Assembly (NCBI RefSeq): GCF_025244865.1
Contig: NZ_CP104272.1
Coordinates: forward strand, 1 to 64,000
DNA: 64,000 nucleotides
Reading direction: 5' to 3'
Source: Arthrobacter sp. zg-Y1110
GTDB lineage: Bacteria; Actinomycetota; Actinomycetes; Actinomycetales; Micrococcaceae
Within the stretch, counting starts at the first letter, position 1. Each line of letters opens with the position of its first letter. A program made the translations under genes and the position numbers. Positions 31,335 to 39,778 of the stretch are shown here, one piece after another. The notes below the pieces were generated by a model that saw only the letters and a program-made list of their open reading frames with translations, ran no database searches and was not told the origin of the DNA.

Positions 31335-31383
31335 ACTTCCACTTTAATCCTGCCCCGGCTGTGCTCCCGTCCGGGGAAGCGGT

Positions 31384-32160
31384 CTAGGTATAGGGGGACC
31401 AGCCGGTCAGCGCCGTCATGCCGTCCACGGTGACGCCGTATATCGCGTAAATGGTCACGGGCACCATCAGGGCCCATTCCCGCCATGATCCGGCCGCGCC
31501 GATCAGGGGCAGCGAGAAGCAGCCGCTGCTCCGCCAGAGCTTACTGACAACAGGGAAGCGGACCAGGGAACGCGGGCGCTTGATGCGCAGCGGCCACAGG
31601 ATCATTACGCCCTGGTGGGTGAGGAGGTCACCGACAATATGCACTGCCACGCCCAGGCCCACCGCCACCGGCAGCCAGTCATTGTTTTCCGGGGCGTAGA
31701 CGGCAATGAACCCCGAGAAGGCCAGGGCGAGGAACCAGCTGCGAACCGGCCCGCCGGCGATCTTCAGCGCCTTGAAGGCAAAGCCCATAAGCAGGACGGA
31801 CAGGATCCCCGCTCCCACCGCCACTGATCCGAAGACCGGCACCTCGGTGGTCACCCTGCCCAGTGCTGTTGCCAGCGCCACGAAGACCGCCAGCCCGAGC
31901 AGGGAATGAGTGCCGCGCCGGTGGCCGCCGCTGACGGCCTCCGTAAAGCGGGCAAGGATTTTGGTGAGCGGGGGAAGGGAATGGGCAATGGTCCCGCTGT
32001 GATGGTCGAGATCGGGCAGCAGCGCGGCGCCGGCGGTCAACAGGGCTCCGGTGACGACGCCGAGCGGCGTCACCGGATACCAGCCGAAGGCGTGGGGAGC
32101 GGTGGAGGCGACGGCAACCCAGGCCGCGGCGCCGCTAGCGGCATGGTGGCCACCCATCAT
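31384..32160 (-). CDS. YdjM/DUF457-type membrane-bound metal-dependent hydrolase
   Basis: A 258-residue membrane protein with the family motifs MMGGHHAASGAAAW at the start, LLPDLDHHSGTIAH (about 49-62) and HRRGTHSLLG (about 80-89), whose His/Asp residues are presumed metal ligands. Several hydrophobic helices follow. The E. coli relative YdjM is LexA-controlled; no LexA box was recognised here. Substrate unknown. Confidence 0.85.
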   Translation of the reverse strand: MMGGHHAASGAAAWVAVASTAPHAFGWYPVTPLGVVTGALLTAGAALLPDLDHHSGTIAHSLPPLTKILARFTEAVSGGHRRGTHSLLGLAVFVALATALGRVTTEVPVFGSVAVGAGILSVLLMGFAFKALKIAGGPVRSWFLALAFSGFIAVYAPENNDWLPVAVGLGVAVHIVGDLLTHQGVMILWPLRIKRPRSLVRFPVVSKLWRSSGCFSLPLIGAAGSWREWALMVPVTIYAIYGVTVDGMTALTGWSPYT

Positions 32161-32274
32161 GGTTGAAAAGTCCTTCCAGAGGGCGGTGCAGGCGCCAAAA
32201 GAGTTTATTGAAGCTACCTATTTTTCCACGGTTTCCCCGGTCCCGCGTTCACCTTGGACCGACGGCGGAGATGC

Positions 32275-32793
32275 TTAGGCAACCGTGAAACCCAGGTGCC
32301 GGAGAATGGCATCCACTATTTCCGCGGGAGAATCCGTTATTTCAATCCGGATACCGGCCTCGTCCAGTGAGAGCGGCTCCAAAGTGCTCAACTGCGAGGG
32401 AAGCAGGGACGGCGGCATGAAATGTCCGCTTCGGGTTTTCATGCGTTCGGCGAGCACATCGCTGCTCCCGTCCAGGTGGACGAACGTTACGTCCCCGGTC
32501 GCCTGTGCAAGTACGTTCCGGTACGTGCGTTTCAGCGCGGAACAAGTGACGATGGTGCATCGGCCGTTTTCCGCCTGGACACCCATCCAATCGCGGATGG
32601 CGTAGAGCCACGGCCAACGGTCGTCGTCGTCCAGGGGGACGCCGGCGGACATCTTGGCGATATTTACGGCCGGATGGAACTCGTCAGCCTCTGCTGCAAT
32701 CCATCCGAGCCGTTTGGAAAGCAGATTGGCGATGGTGGTTTTGCCCGATCCGGCAACACCCATAATGACCAGGTGCTGTGCTGCTGGGGACAT
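32275..32793 (-). CDS. gntK: Gluconokinase
   Basis: A 172-residue P-loop kinase that phosphorylates gluconate to 6-phosphogluconate. Walker A is GVAGSGKTT (12-20); EADEFHP and the DDDRWPWL segment are characteristic of gluconokinases, as is LDGSSDVLAERMKTRSGHFMPPSLLPSQLSTLE. ATG 32793 follows AAGGAGATTTCT. The divergent gntR makes local control likely. No gluconate permease is adjacent. Confidence 0.95.
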   Translation of the reverse strand: MSPAAQHLVIMGVAGSGKTTIANLLSKRLGWIAAEADEFHPAVNIAKMSAGVPLDDDDRWPWLYAIRDWMGVQAENGRCTIVTCSALKRTYRNVLAQATGDVTFVHLDGSSDVLAERMKTRSGHFMPPSLLPSQLSTLEPLSLDEAGIRIEITDSPAEIVDAILRHLGFTVA

Positions 32794-32964
32794 AGAAATC
32801 TCCTTGGGACGCCGTTGTCGCGGGTTCGGACCGGTTTGCTGGCCGAACTTCTGAGCACAAAGGTATCACCAACTGTTGGAGCGGGGCCGGGTACATTGGG
32901 GCTCCGTCGGCGGCTGACCGAAGGCATGCTTCGGAGGCTAGGCTGAAGCAGGGAGCGGATGGCC

Positions 32965-32979
32965 GATACGAGCGGTATC
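32965..32979. promoter_or_regulatory. Candidate GntR operator between gntK and gntR
   Basis: GATAC-GAGCG-GTATC is a 5-bp inverted repeat with a 5-base spacer in the 260-base divergent gap. TATACA follows at 33023, plausible as the gntR -10. The dyad size fits FCD-type GntR dimers; assignment is by position and symmetry only. Confidence 0.4.
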
Positions 32980-33053
32980 CCCGCCGATTCGGCACCACTC
33001 ACTCATATGCACTCTAAGGAATATACAAGGAACGTAGCTGGAAAGATGCGGAT

Positions 33054-33758
33054 ATGAACGAACATGCCGGGCCGCCGGCCGCGGTCCTGAACGCCCGGAT
33101 CATCGAGACCCTGGGCCAGGACATTGCCTCCGGCGTGCTTGCCCCGGGGGACCGGCTCACGCTTGACGGGCTGCAGCAGGAGTTCGGAGTTTCCCGAACC
33201 GTGGTCCGCGACTGCATGCGGATCCTCGAGTCCATGAACCTGGTGTATTCCAAGCGCAGGGTCGGCATTGTGGTGCAGGAACCGCAGCTGTGGAATGTGT
33301 TCGATCCGCGGATCATCAAGTGGCGCCTGGCCGGACCGGGTCGGGCAGAGCAGTTCCGCACCCTGACCGAACTGCGGGTGGGCGTGGAGCCGGTAGCCGC
33401 GGCGGCCGCCGCCAGCCACGCGGCACCTGCTGAGCGGGACCGGATGGTGGAGCTGGCCGCGGAGCTTCGAAGGCTCGGCGAAGCGGGGGAGCTGGATGAG
33501 TTCCTGCAGGCCGATATTGAATTCCATACGTTGCTGCTGCGCGCCAGCGGCAACGATATGTTCGCCTCGCTTCAGGATGTGGTTGCCGAGGTGCTTACCG
33601 GCCGTACCCGGCAGGGCATGATGCCGGCGAACCCGAGCGAGGCTGCCCTGCGGGGACATGTGCTGGTGGCGGACGCCGTCGCTGCCGGGGACGGCGCTGC
33701 CGCACTGGCGCACATGATGGATTTGCTCGAAGAAGTGCGGCAGGCCATCGCCGGTTAG
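33054..33758 (+). CDS. gntR: GntR-family (FCD/FadR subfamily) transcriptional regulator
   Basis: A 234-residue regulator. The winged HTH is at about 12-75 (LGQDIASGVLAPGDRLTLDGLQQEFGVSRTVVRDCMRILES). The FCD effector domain (about 95-225) has the FadR-type helices with LRVGVEPVAAAAAASHA and a DIEFHTLLLRASGN metal/ligand motif. Divergent from gntK, so it most likely represses gluconate use and is released by gluconate or a derivative. Confidence 0.93.
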   Translation: MNEHAGPPAAVLNARIIETLGQDIASGVLAPGDRLTLDGLQQEFGVSRTVVRDCMRILESMNLVYSKRRVGIVVQEPQLWNVFDPRIIKWRLAGPGRAEQFRTLTELRVGVEPVAAAAAASHAAPAERDRMVELAAELRRLGEAGELDEFLQADIEFHTLLLRASGNDMFASLQDVVAEVLTGRTRQGMMPANPSEAALRGHVLVADAVAAGDGAAALAHMMDLLEEVRQAIAG

Positions 33759-33855
33759 CCTTCCACCGGGCCAGCTGCCTGCCGGCGGTGCGGGGGGACG
33801 GCAAAGGCCGGCGCACCCCGTGGAAAAGGGATACGCCGGCCCGGAAGCCGGAGTC

Positions 33856-34353
33856 CTAGCGGGTCGGTTCCAGGTTGCTGTCTTCGGGGGTGACAACCTC
33901 TGCCGTGGCGGAAATGTTCTCGGCATCCACCATCCAGGCGTACTGCTCCAGCTTGGCAATAAAGCCGTGCAGGATGTCCGCAGTGGTCGGATCCTCTTCG
34001 TCCACCTGGTCGTGCACGTCGCGCATGGTCTTGACGACGGCCTCGAGCATGGCGACCACGTGCGTCACGGTATCGCTGGTGTCAACCAGCCCGGCGGGGA
34101 ACGGCGGCAGGCTGGTGCCGTTGGCCACCGCCACGCTTCGGCCGTCCGGAACGGCGCGGAGGGCACGCATGCGCTCGGCCAGCTCGTCCGCGAAGATGCG
34201 CGCGTCGTCAATGATCTCGTCAAGCTGCAGGTGCAGGTCCCGGAAGTTCTTACCCACTACGTTCCAGTGGGCCTGCTTGCCCTGCAGGTGCAGTTCGATC
34301 ATGTCCACCAGGACGGCCTGCAGGTTGGTGGTCAGCTCTTCAGATGCCTTCAT
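33856..34353 (-). CDS. dps: Dps-family DNA-binding ferritin-like protein
   Basis: A 165-residue dodecameric mini-ferritin that oxidises Fe(II) with peroxide and can coat DNA. The inter-subunit ferroxidase ligands are present: His29 (AHWNVVG), His41, Asp56 and Glu60 (FADELAERM). Both tails are short, with an acidic C-terminus (VTPEDSNLEPTR), so DNA binding through a Lys-rich tail is doubtful. ATG 34353 follows GGAGGAAAC. A stem with arms GGCCGGCG (33806-33813) and CGCCGGCC (33834-33841) lies between the convergent gntR and dps stops. Confidence 0.94.
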   Translation of the reverse strand: MKASEELTTNLQAVLVDMIELHLQGKQAHWNVVGKNFRDLHLQLDEIIDDARIFADELAERMRALRAVPDGRSVAVANGTSLPPFPAGLVDTSDTVTHVVAMLEAVVKTMRDVHDQVDEEDPTTADILHGFIAKLEQYAWMVDAENISATAEVVTPEDSNLEPTR

Positions 34354-34529
34354 GTTTCCTCCAATATTGACGAAAAATGAGTACTGGACTCACCTGCCGG
34401 AAAACCCGGCTACGTTCCGGATCAAGCGCCTCCGACAGGTGGATTGTTCCCCAGCCTAACCCCGGGGCGCGGCTCGGAACAGAACGGACCGGTTCCCGGG
34501 AAAGCTAATATAAGCAACCTTACTTCCAG

Positions 34530-34558
34530 TTGAAGGAACTTGTCGTCCTGTGTACGGT
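34530..34558 (+). promoter_or_regulatory. Promoter of the SRPBCC gene
   Basis: TTGAAG (34530-34535), 17 bases, TACGGT (34553-34558), about 65 bases before the ATG at 34625. Just upstream, the AT-rich TAATATAAGCAACCTTA (34506-34522) stands out and may be a regulator site or belong to the divergent dps control region. Confidence 0.45.
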
Positions 34559-34624
34559 GAGGAAAACGGGGCCTGTGAGAAGCGGCCCGGCCAAAGGCAG
34601 GATTCGCACTACCGGAGGGACAGA

Positions 34625-35215
34625 ATGACCACCGTAGAAGAGTCAATCAACGTATCAGTACCGGTTACCACCGCTTACAACCAGTGGACCCAGTTCGAGT
34701 CCTTCCCGCACTTCATGGGCGGCGTTCTCTCCATCACCCAGCTTTCCGACACCACCACCCATTGGGTAACCAAGGTGGCCGGTGTCGAGCGGGAATTCGA
34801 CACCGAAATTACCGAGCAGCATCCGGATGAGCGGGTCGCCTGGAAGAGTACGGACGGAAAGTCGCATGCCGGCGTCGTAACGTTCCACCGCTTGGGCGAC
34901 GCCGAGACCCGGGTCACCGTCCAGCTGGACTGGGATCCCGAAAACATCGTTGAGAAGCTGGGTTCCGTGGTCGGCGCCGATGACCGGCAGGTCAAGGCCG
35001 ACCTCGCGCGGTTCAAGGAATTCATTGAAAGCCGCGGATCGGAAACGGGTTCGTGGCGGGGAAACGTTGATGCCCCCGGCAATGCCGCCACCGGCGCGGC
35101 CGGCACGGCTCCGGTAGGACCTACCTCGACCGACACCTCGCGGCTGGCGGCAGCCCCGGACGCGGATCCGGCGATGGATGACCCGGAATCCGGCGGACCC
35201 CGGGCCGGCCTCTAG
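34625..35215 (+). CDS. SRPBCC-family (polyketide cyclase/dehydrase-like) protein
   Basis: A 196-residue START-like protein: MTTVEESINVSVPVTTAYNQWTQFESFPHFMGGV is the usual first strand and helices, and VGADDRQVKADLARFKEFIESRG the closing helix. The last about 55 residues are low-complexity Gly/Ala/Thr. Binds an unknown hydrophobic ligand. ATG 34625 follows GGAGGG. This type is common in actinobacterial stress regions; the divergent dps supports that only loosely. Confidence 0.88.
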   Translation: MTTVEESINVSVPVTTAYNQWTQFESFPHFMGGVLSITQLSDTTTHWVTKVAGVEREFDTEITEQHPDERVAWKSTDGKSHAGVVTFHRLGDAETRVTVQLDWDPENIVEKLGSVVGADDRQVKADLARFKEFIESRGSETGSWRGNVDAPGNAATGAAGTAPVGPTSTDTSRLAAAPDADPAMDDPESGGPRAGL

Positions 35216-35233
35216 CCGCCCGGCAGGTCAAAC

Positions 35234-35274
35234 AAAGACTGCGGATGCCTTGCATGGCATCCGCAGTCTTTTTG
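35234..35274 (+). terminator. Terminator after the SRPBCC gene
   Basis: Perfect 16-bp stem (AAAGACTGCGGATGCC at 35234-35249 with 35256-35271) and a short T-run; it may also stop the convergent minus-strand gene. Confidence 0.88.
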
Positions 35275-35294
35275 GGTAAAACCGGGTCCGGCGA

Positions 35295-36779
35295 TCAGGC
35301 GGGATCGAGGTTCTTGACCGCGGGACCTTCGAGCAGTGTTCCCTTCGCCGTGAACCGGGAGCCGTGCAGTGGACAATCCCAGGACTGTTCGGCGTCGTTC
35401 CAGTTCAAGACTCCCTTGAGGTGCGGGCACACGGCCGACACCCGGCTGGTCTCGCCGGCCACGGTGCAGGTCCCCACCGGTTTCCCGTTCTCCCGGGACA
35501 CCACGCCCTGCCCCTCCGGCGGGGCCGTGTCAGTGCTGTTGGCCAGCCCGGCGGCCCAGCCGGTGAGCATGGAAAGCCCCACCTCGGCATTGTCCCGCAG
35601 GGTGGACGCGGCATCCAGCGGGGCGACCCGGGGCTTGTACAGCTCGCGTGCCCACGGGTTTTCGCCGCCGAGAATCTCCGCGCTCAGGGCCAGCGAAGCC
35701 GCGACGGCATTGGTCATGCCCCACTTGTTGTAACCGGTGGCTACATAGATGTTGGACCCCATCACCGGCAGCTGCCCGACGTAGGGCAGGCTGCGTGCCG
35801 GTGAGTAGTCCTGCGCCGACCAGGCATAACTGGCCGCGCTTCCCACCGCGAAGTTCTCCACGGTCCAGTCCACCAGATCGTCCACCAGTTCCTGGGTGTA
35901 CTTTTTCCGGCCGACCGTGTGCCCGTTGCCCCCGGCGAGCAGGTAGGAGATACCGTCTGCCTCCGCGGTCCGCAGGGAGCGGGTGGGTGAATCGACGGAG
36001 AGGTACATGCCCTGCGGAACCTCTCCCGTCACCGGCAGGGCTACTGCGTAGGAACGCTCGGGTTTCAGCACGGCAAAGTAACCGCCGCGGTCAAGGATCG
36101 GGATGCCGGTGGCCAGCACCAGGTGCCGGGCGGTGACCTCGCCCTGACTGGTTGCGACCTTGATGACGGCGCCCTCCTCGTGGCGTGCGCCGGTCACCCG
36201 GACGCCCTCGATCAGGCGGCCGCCATGGGCGCGGTAATCCTTGGCCAGGCCGGCCAGCACCGTCATCGGCTGGATCTGGGCCTGGTCGCGGAGCCGCAGT
36301 GCACCCGTGGTTGCAAAGGGCAGCTCCGTCTCCGCTGTGAACTCGACGTCGAGTCCTGCCGCCTGGGCTGCCTCGTGTTCCTTCCGCAGGCTCTTGAGTC
36401 CCTGCTCGGTGGTGGCGTAGGTGTACGCGTCCCGGACCTCGTAGCCAATCCCGTTTTCGTCGCAGAAGCGCAGCAGCCAGCTTTGTCCCTGCCGGTTGGC
36501 TTCCACATACTGGCGGGCAGTCTCCGCGTTGTGGTGCGAGGTGATGCTGGACAGCTGCGTTCCCTGCAGGAGGGAAACTTTGGCTGTGGTGTTGCCGGTG
36601 GTGACGGCGCCTACCGTGCGTGCTTCCAGGAGGGCTAAGCGCTGTCCGCTGCGTGCCAGCAGGGCTGCCGTGGTGAGGCCGGTGAGGCCGGCGCCGACCA
36701 CCACGGTGTCATAGGACGCCTCGGGGTCGAAGGGATCAGTGGGTATAACGGGCGCGGTATCGAGCCATAGAGATTTCAA
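35295..36779 (-). CDS. FAD-dependent oxidoreductase with C-terminal Rieske domain
   Basis: A 494-residue two-domain protein. The N-terminal DAO-type FAD domain has the dinucleotide motif VVVGAGLTGLTTAALLA (about 26-42) and ends with a second FAD contact (VATGYNKWGMTNA). The C-terminal Rieske [2Fe-2S] domain (about 410-494) has both ligand pairs, CPH and CPLH. Such fusions probably pass electrons within one chain; the substrate is unknown. TTG 36779 follows GGAAGGA and lies directly after the SDR stop, so the two form an operon. Confidence 0.9.
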   Translation of the reverse strand: MKSLWLDTAPVIPTDPFDPEASYDTVVVGAGLTGLTTAALLARSGQRLALLEARTVGAVTTGNTTAKVSLLQGTQLSSITSHHNAETARQYVEANRQGQSWLLRFCDENGIGYEVRDAYTYATTEQGLKSLRKEHEAAQAAGLDVEFTAETELPFATTGALRLRDQAQIQPMTVLAGLAKDYRAHGGRLIEGVRVTGARHEEGAVIKVATSQGEVTARHLVLATGIPILDRGGYFAVLKPERSYAVALPVTGEVPQGMYLSVDSPTRSLRTAEADGISYLLAGGNGHTVGRKKYTQELVDDLVDWTVENFAVGSAASYAWSAQDYSPARSLPYVGQLPVMGSNIYVATGYNKWGMTNAVAASLALSAEILGGENPWARELYKPRVAPLDAASTLRDNAEVGLSMLTGWAAGLANSTDTAPPEGQGVVSRENGKPVGTCTVAGETSRVSAVCPHLKGVLNWNDAEQSWDCPLHGSRFTAKGTLLEGPAVKNLDPA

Positions 36780-36780
36780 G

Positions 36781-37578
36781 TTATCCTTCCCGCCAAGCTG
36801 ACGAAGTGATGTGGGAGCCGCCCTGCGGTCCCATCTGGAGCATGCCGCCGTCGACGGCCCAGGAGGCCCCGGTGACGTAGGACGACGCCGGTGAGGCCAG
36901 GAAGGCCACGACGTCGGCGATCTCGGAGGCGTAGCCGGGCCGGCCCAGCGGAATGCCGGGGCGGTCCTCAGCCCGCGGATCGGAATCCGTCTGCCCGGTC
37001 ATGGGTGTGGCGATTTCCCCGGGTGCCACCGAATTGGCCGTGATCCCGTAGCTGCCCAGCTCCAGGGCGATGGTCTTGATCAGCCCGCCGAGGCCGTGCT
37101 TGGAAGCGGTGTACGCCGCGGCACCCACCCGTGGCTGGAGTTCGTGGACGCTGGTGACGGCGATCAGCCGGCCGCCGTTGCCGGCCGCGACCATGCGCTG
37201 AGCTGCCCGCTGCAGGCAGAGGAAAGCCCCGCTGAGGTTGGTGTCCAAGGTGGTGCGCCAGGCGTCATAGCCCAGGTCCAGGAACTTCTGCCCGTCACCG
37301 GTTCCCGAGTTGTTGACGAACACGTCCAGGCCGCCCAGCTTCTCCGCCAGGGAATCCACGACATCTGCGCACCCTGGGAGATCGGTGGTATCCAGATGGG
37401 CGACGACGGCGGTGCGGCCGTGCGAGCGGACCTCTTCCGCAGTGTCCGTGGCACCGCGTTCATCCGAATGCCAGGTAATGCCCACATCCATTCCCGCCTT
37501 GGCGAGTGCTACGGCGGCGGCGCGTCCTATGCCGGAGTCCGACCCCGTAACTATTGCCGTTTTAGGCGCAAACTCCAT
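36781..37578 (-). CDS. Short-chain dehydrogenase/reductase
   Basis: A 265-residue classical SDR. Cofactor motif TGSDSGIGRA near the start, NNSGTG, catalytic Ser in VTSVHEL, YTASK with catalytic Tyr/Lys, and the C-terminal WAVDGGMLQMG. I start at ATG 37578, which has a GAGGGGG ribosome site; an ATG five codons earlier lacks one. First gene of an operon with the Rieske/FAD oxidoreductase, suggesting linked redox steps. Confidence 0.9.
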   Translation of the reverse strand: MEFAPKTAIVTGSDSGIGRAAAVALAKAGMDVGITWHSDERGATDTAEEVRSHGRTAVVAHLDTTDLPGCADVVDSLAEKLGGLDVFVNNSGTGDGQKFLDLGYDAWRTTLDTNLSGAFLCLQRAAQRMVAAGNGGRLIAVTSVHELQPRVGAAAYTASKHGLGGLIKTIALELGSYGITANSVAPGEIATPMTGQTDSDPRAEDRPGIPLGRPGYASEIADVVAFLASPASSYVTGASWAVDGGMLQMGPQGGSHITSSAWREG

Positions 37579-37708
37579 CTCGTACCCCCTCATGGTCTTG
37601 GAAAGTCAGTATGCTTCCCACCTTGCCCCAATTGTGCAACAGTTTAAAGTCCTGATCACCGAATCCTCCCGGTCCGGTTCTCCGGTGCCGCGGAGCAGAG
37701 GAGTCATC

Positions 37709-38212
37709 ATGGCATACCCCAGCTACAGTTCCAGCGGCGGACTCTCGGCACGCAGGACCAATGCGCAAAAAGCCGCAATTGCGTTCGGGATTGTTTTCCT
37801 GCTTATCGGAGTCCTGGGGTTCATTCCCGGGGCCACCATCAATTACAGCCAGCTTTACTTCTCGGGTTACGCATCCGAAGCCGCACTTCTGGGCATATTC
37901 CAGGTCTCGGTTCTCCACAACGTGGTCCACATGCTGCTGGGCTTTGCCGGGCTTGCCCTGGCGCGGAAGCACTCCTCGGCCAAGCTCTATCTGCTGGGAG
38001 GAGGCATCCTCTACGCCCTGCTCTTCATTTACGGACTGCTCATCCCGCTGGATTCAGACGCCAACTTCGTTCCCTTCAACACGGCGGACAATTGGCTGCA
38101 CGCAGTGCTGGCAGTGGTGATGATCCTGCTGGGCATCTTCCTGGGCCGTGAGAGCGAACCGAGCTCGTACCGCAGCAACCCGAACCCCGGTGAAGGGTCA
38201 GTCCCCAACTAG
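37709..38212 (+). CDS. DUF4383 membrane protein
   Basis: A 167-residue protein with four hydrophobic helices (about 23-43, 61-83, 91-110 and 124-144) and polar tails. The pattern FGIVFLLIGVLGFIPG and HNVVHMLLGFAGL matches the DUF4383 family. ATG 37709 follows AGAGGAG. Function unknown; divergent to the SDR operon. Confidence 0.88.
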   Translation: MAYPSYSSSGGLSARRTNAQKAAIAFGIVFLLIGVLGFIPGATINYSQLYFSGYASEAALLGIFQVSVLHNVVHMLLGFAGLALARKHSSAKLYLLGGGILYALLFIYGLLIPLDSDANFVPFNTADNWLHAVLAVVMILLGIFLGRESEPSSYRSNPNPGEGSVPN

Positions 38213-38269
38213 CCGGGCTGCCGCGTCCGATGCTGGAATCCGCAGCCCGCCCCGGTTAGCGTTGGAGCC

Positions 38270-38509
38270 ATGGACGAACAGGAAATCCAGCACCGGATCC
38301 AGGAACTCGTAGCGCGGGAGCAGTCCCTGCGGGAGGCGGACCCGGGTGCGGAACCACAAAAGCATGCCGCGGAGCTAAAGCGGGTGGAGGAACAGCTGGA
38401 CCAGTACTGGGACCTCCTCCGCCAGCGGCGGGCCAAGGCCGACGCCGGACAGGACCCGGATGAGGCGCAGGAGCGGCCCGTGGGTGAAGTCGAGGGATAC
38501 CGCCAGTAG
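38270..38509 (+). CDS. DUF2630 family protein
   Basis: A 79-residue soluble, highly charged helical protein; RIQELVAREQSLREA and LKRVEEQLDQYWDLLRQRRA are the conserved core of DUF2630 and suggest a helical hairpin. Function unknown. TAGCGT (38257-38262) ends seven bases before the ATG and no ribosome site is seen, so it is probably leaderless. Confidence 0.85.
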   Translation: MDEQEIQHRIQELVAREQSLREADPGAEPQKHAAELKRVEEQLDQYWDLLRQRRAKADAGQDPDEAQERPVGEVEGYRQ

Positions 38510-38540
38510 GGATCATCCCGTACGGCCGGCCCCGAGCGGA

Positions 38541-38855
38541 CTAGTGCTGCTGCCGGCTGCCGGCCACCTTCGACGTGCCGGCTTCAGTATCCGGGTCCGC
38601 CGGTCCGGTGACCTCATGCAGCAGGGTGGCGGCACCGATGCTGCGCCGGAAGCCGCTGTCACCTCGGAAGGTCTCCCCAAGGGCCCACACCATCAGGCAG
38701 CCTTTACTGAGGGTCTTCAGCAGCCCGGCATTCCTGGGCGTCAGTGCCATCATGGACGCCACGCCAAACACGCCCCAGCCGATGAGCGGCCCGTTAGGCA
38801 CCTTGAAAACGGTCTGCCGGCCGAACCGGTCCGTGAAGAAATTACGAGATGCCAT
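38541..38855 (-). CDS. Small membrane-associated protein in the ku operon
   Basis: A 104-residue protein that I cannot place in a family. It begins MASRNFFTDRFGRQTVFKVPNG, then has hydrophobic segments (about 24-40 and 53-62) and a polar tail. It starts five bases after the ku stop, so it is very likely co-transcribed and coupled. The pairing with ku is the only hint of function. Confidence 0.72.
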   Translation of the reverse strand: MASRNFFTDRFGRQTVFKVPNGPLIGWGVFGVASMMALTPRNAGLLKTLSKGCLMVWALGETFRGDSGFRRSIGAATLLHEVTGPADPDTEAGTSKVAGSRQQH

Positions 38856-38860
38856 AGCGG

Positions 38861-39763
38861 TCAGGCGCCTTTCCGGGTTTTGGCTGTGCTCTTGGTGCTC
38901 TTCGAGTTCGCGGTTTTGGCGGGAGCCTTCTTGGTGCCGTCCTCCTTGGTGCTTTTACTGTCGGTGCCGCTCTTTTTGTCGCGGTTCTTCTCTACGCTCC
39001 GCCGCAGCGCCTCCATGAGGTCCAGGACCTTGCCGCCCTCATCCTCCTCGGATTCTCCGCCGAAGGTCTCCTCCGTGTCGAGCGAGTCTCCCTGTTCGAG
39101 CTTGGCATCGATCAGGGTCTTGAGTTGCTCCTGGTAATCGTCGGTGAATTCGGAAGGATCGAAGTCCCCGCTGAAGGAATCCACGAGGGCCGAGGACATC
39201 TCCAGCTCCTTGGCGGAAATCCGCACCTTTTCGTCGAGGGAGGGGAAGGTGGCCTCCCGGACCTCGTCCTCCCACAGCAGGGTCTGGAGGGTCAGCACGT
39301 CGCCGCGTACGCGCAGGGCACCCAGCCGGCTCTTCTGCCGGAGCGAGAACTGGACGATAGCCGTGCGGTCGGTGTCCTCAAGGGTGCGGCGGAGCAGCAC
39401 GTAGGACTTTGTCGATTTGGAGTCCGGCTCCAGATAGTACGTCCGGTCAAACAGGATGGGATCCACCTGCTCGCTGGGCACGAATTCCACGACGTCGATT
39501 TCCCGGCTTTTCTCCACGGGAAGGGACGCCAGATCCTCGTCGGTAAGGACCACCGTCTGCTCGCCGTCGTCGTACGCCTTTGCGATGTCCTTGTATTCCA
39601 CCACCTCGCCGCAGATCTCGCAGCGGCGCTGGTAGCGGATGCGTCCGCCGTCTTTGCCATGCACCTGGTGAAGGCTGACGTCGTGGTCCTCGGTGGCGGC
39701 ATAAACCTTGACCGGCACGTTGACCAGCCCAAACGCAATGGCGCCTTTCCAGATCGCTCTCAT
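38861..39763 (-). CDS. ku: Non-homologous end-joining protein Ku
   Basis: A 300-residue bacterial Ku. Homodimers ring DNA ends and recruit LigD. The core begins MRAIWKGAIAFGLVNVPVKVYAATEDHDVSLHQVH with CEICGEVVEYKDIAKAYD, the typical bacterial Ku start, and continues to about 250. The C-terminal about 50 residues are Lys/Ser/Thr-rich (minimal plus extended tail), which in relatives contacts DNA or LigD. ligD itself lies about 7 kb away on the opposite strand. It is the middle gene of a three-gene operon. Confidence 0.95.
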   Translation of the reverse strand: MRAIWKGAIAFGLVNVPVKVYAATEDHDVSLHQVHGKDGGRIRYQRRCEICGEVVEYKDIAKAYDDGEQTVVLTDEDLASLPVEKSREIDVVEFVPSEQVDPILFDRTYYLEPDSKSTKSYVLLRRTLEDTDRTAIVQFSLRQKSRLGALRVRGDVLTLQTLLWEDEVREATFPSLDEKVRISAKELEMSSALVDSFSGDFDPSEFTDDYQEQLKTLIDAKLEQGDSLDTEETFGGESEEDEGGKVLDLMEALRRSVEKNRDKKSGTDSKSTKEDGTKKAPAKTANSKSTKSTAKTRKGA

Positions 39764-39778
39764 GTAGTCCAGTGAACA

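Noticed and set aside
34506..34522. Iron-regulator (DtxR/IdeR) box upstream of dps
   Set aside because: AACCTTA resembles one half-site only; the second half does not match, so it is not called.
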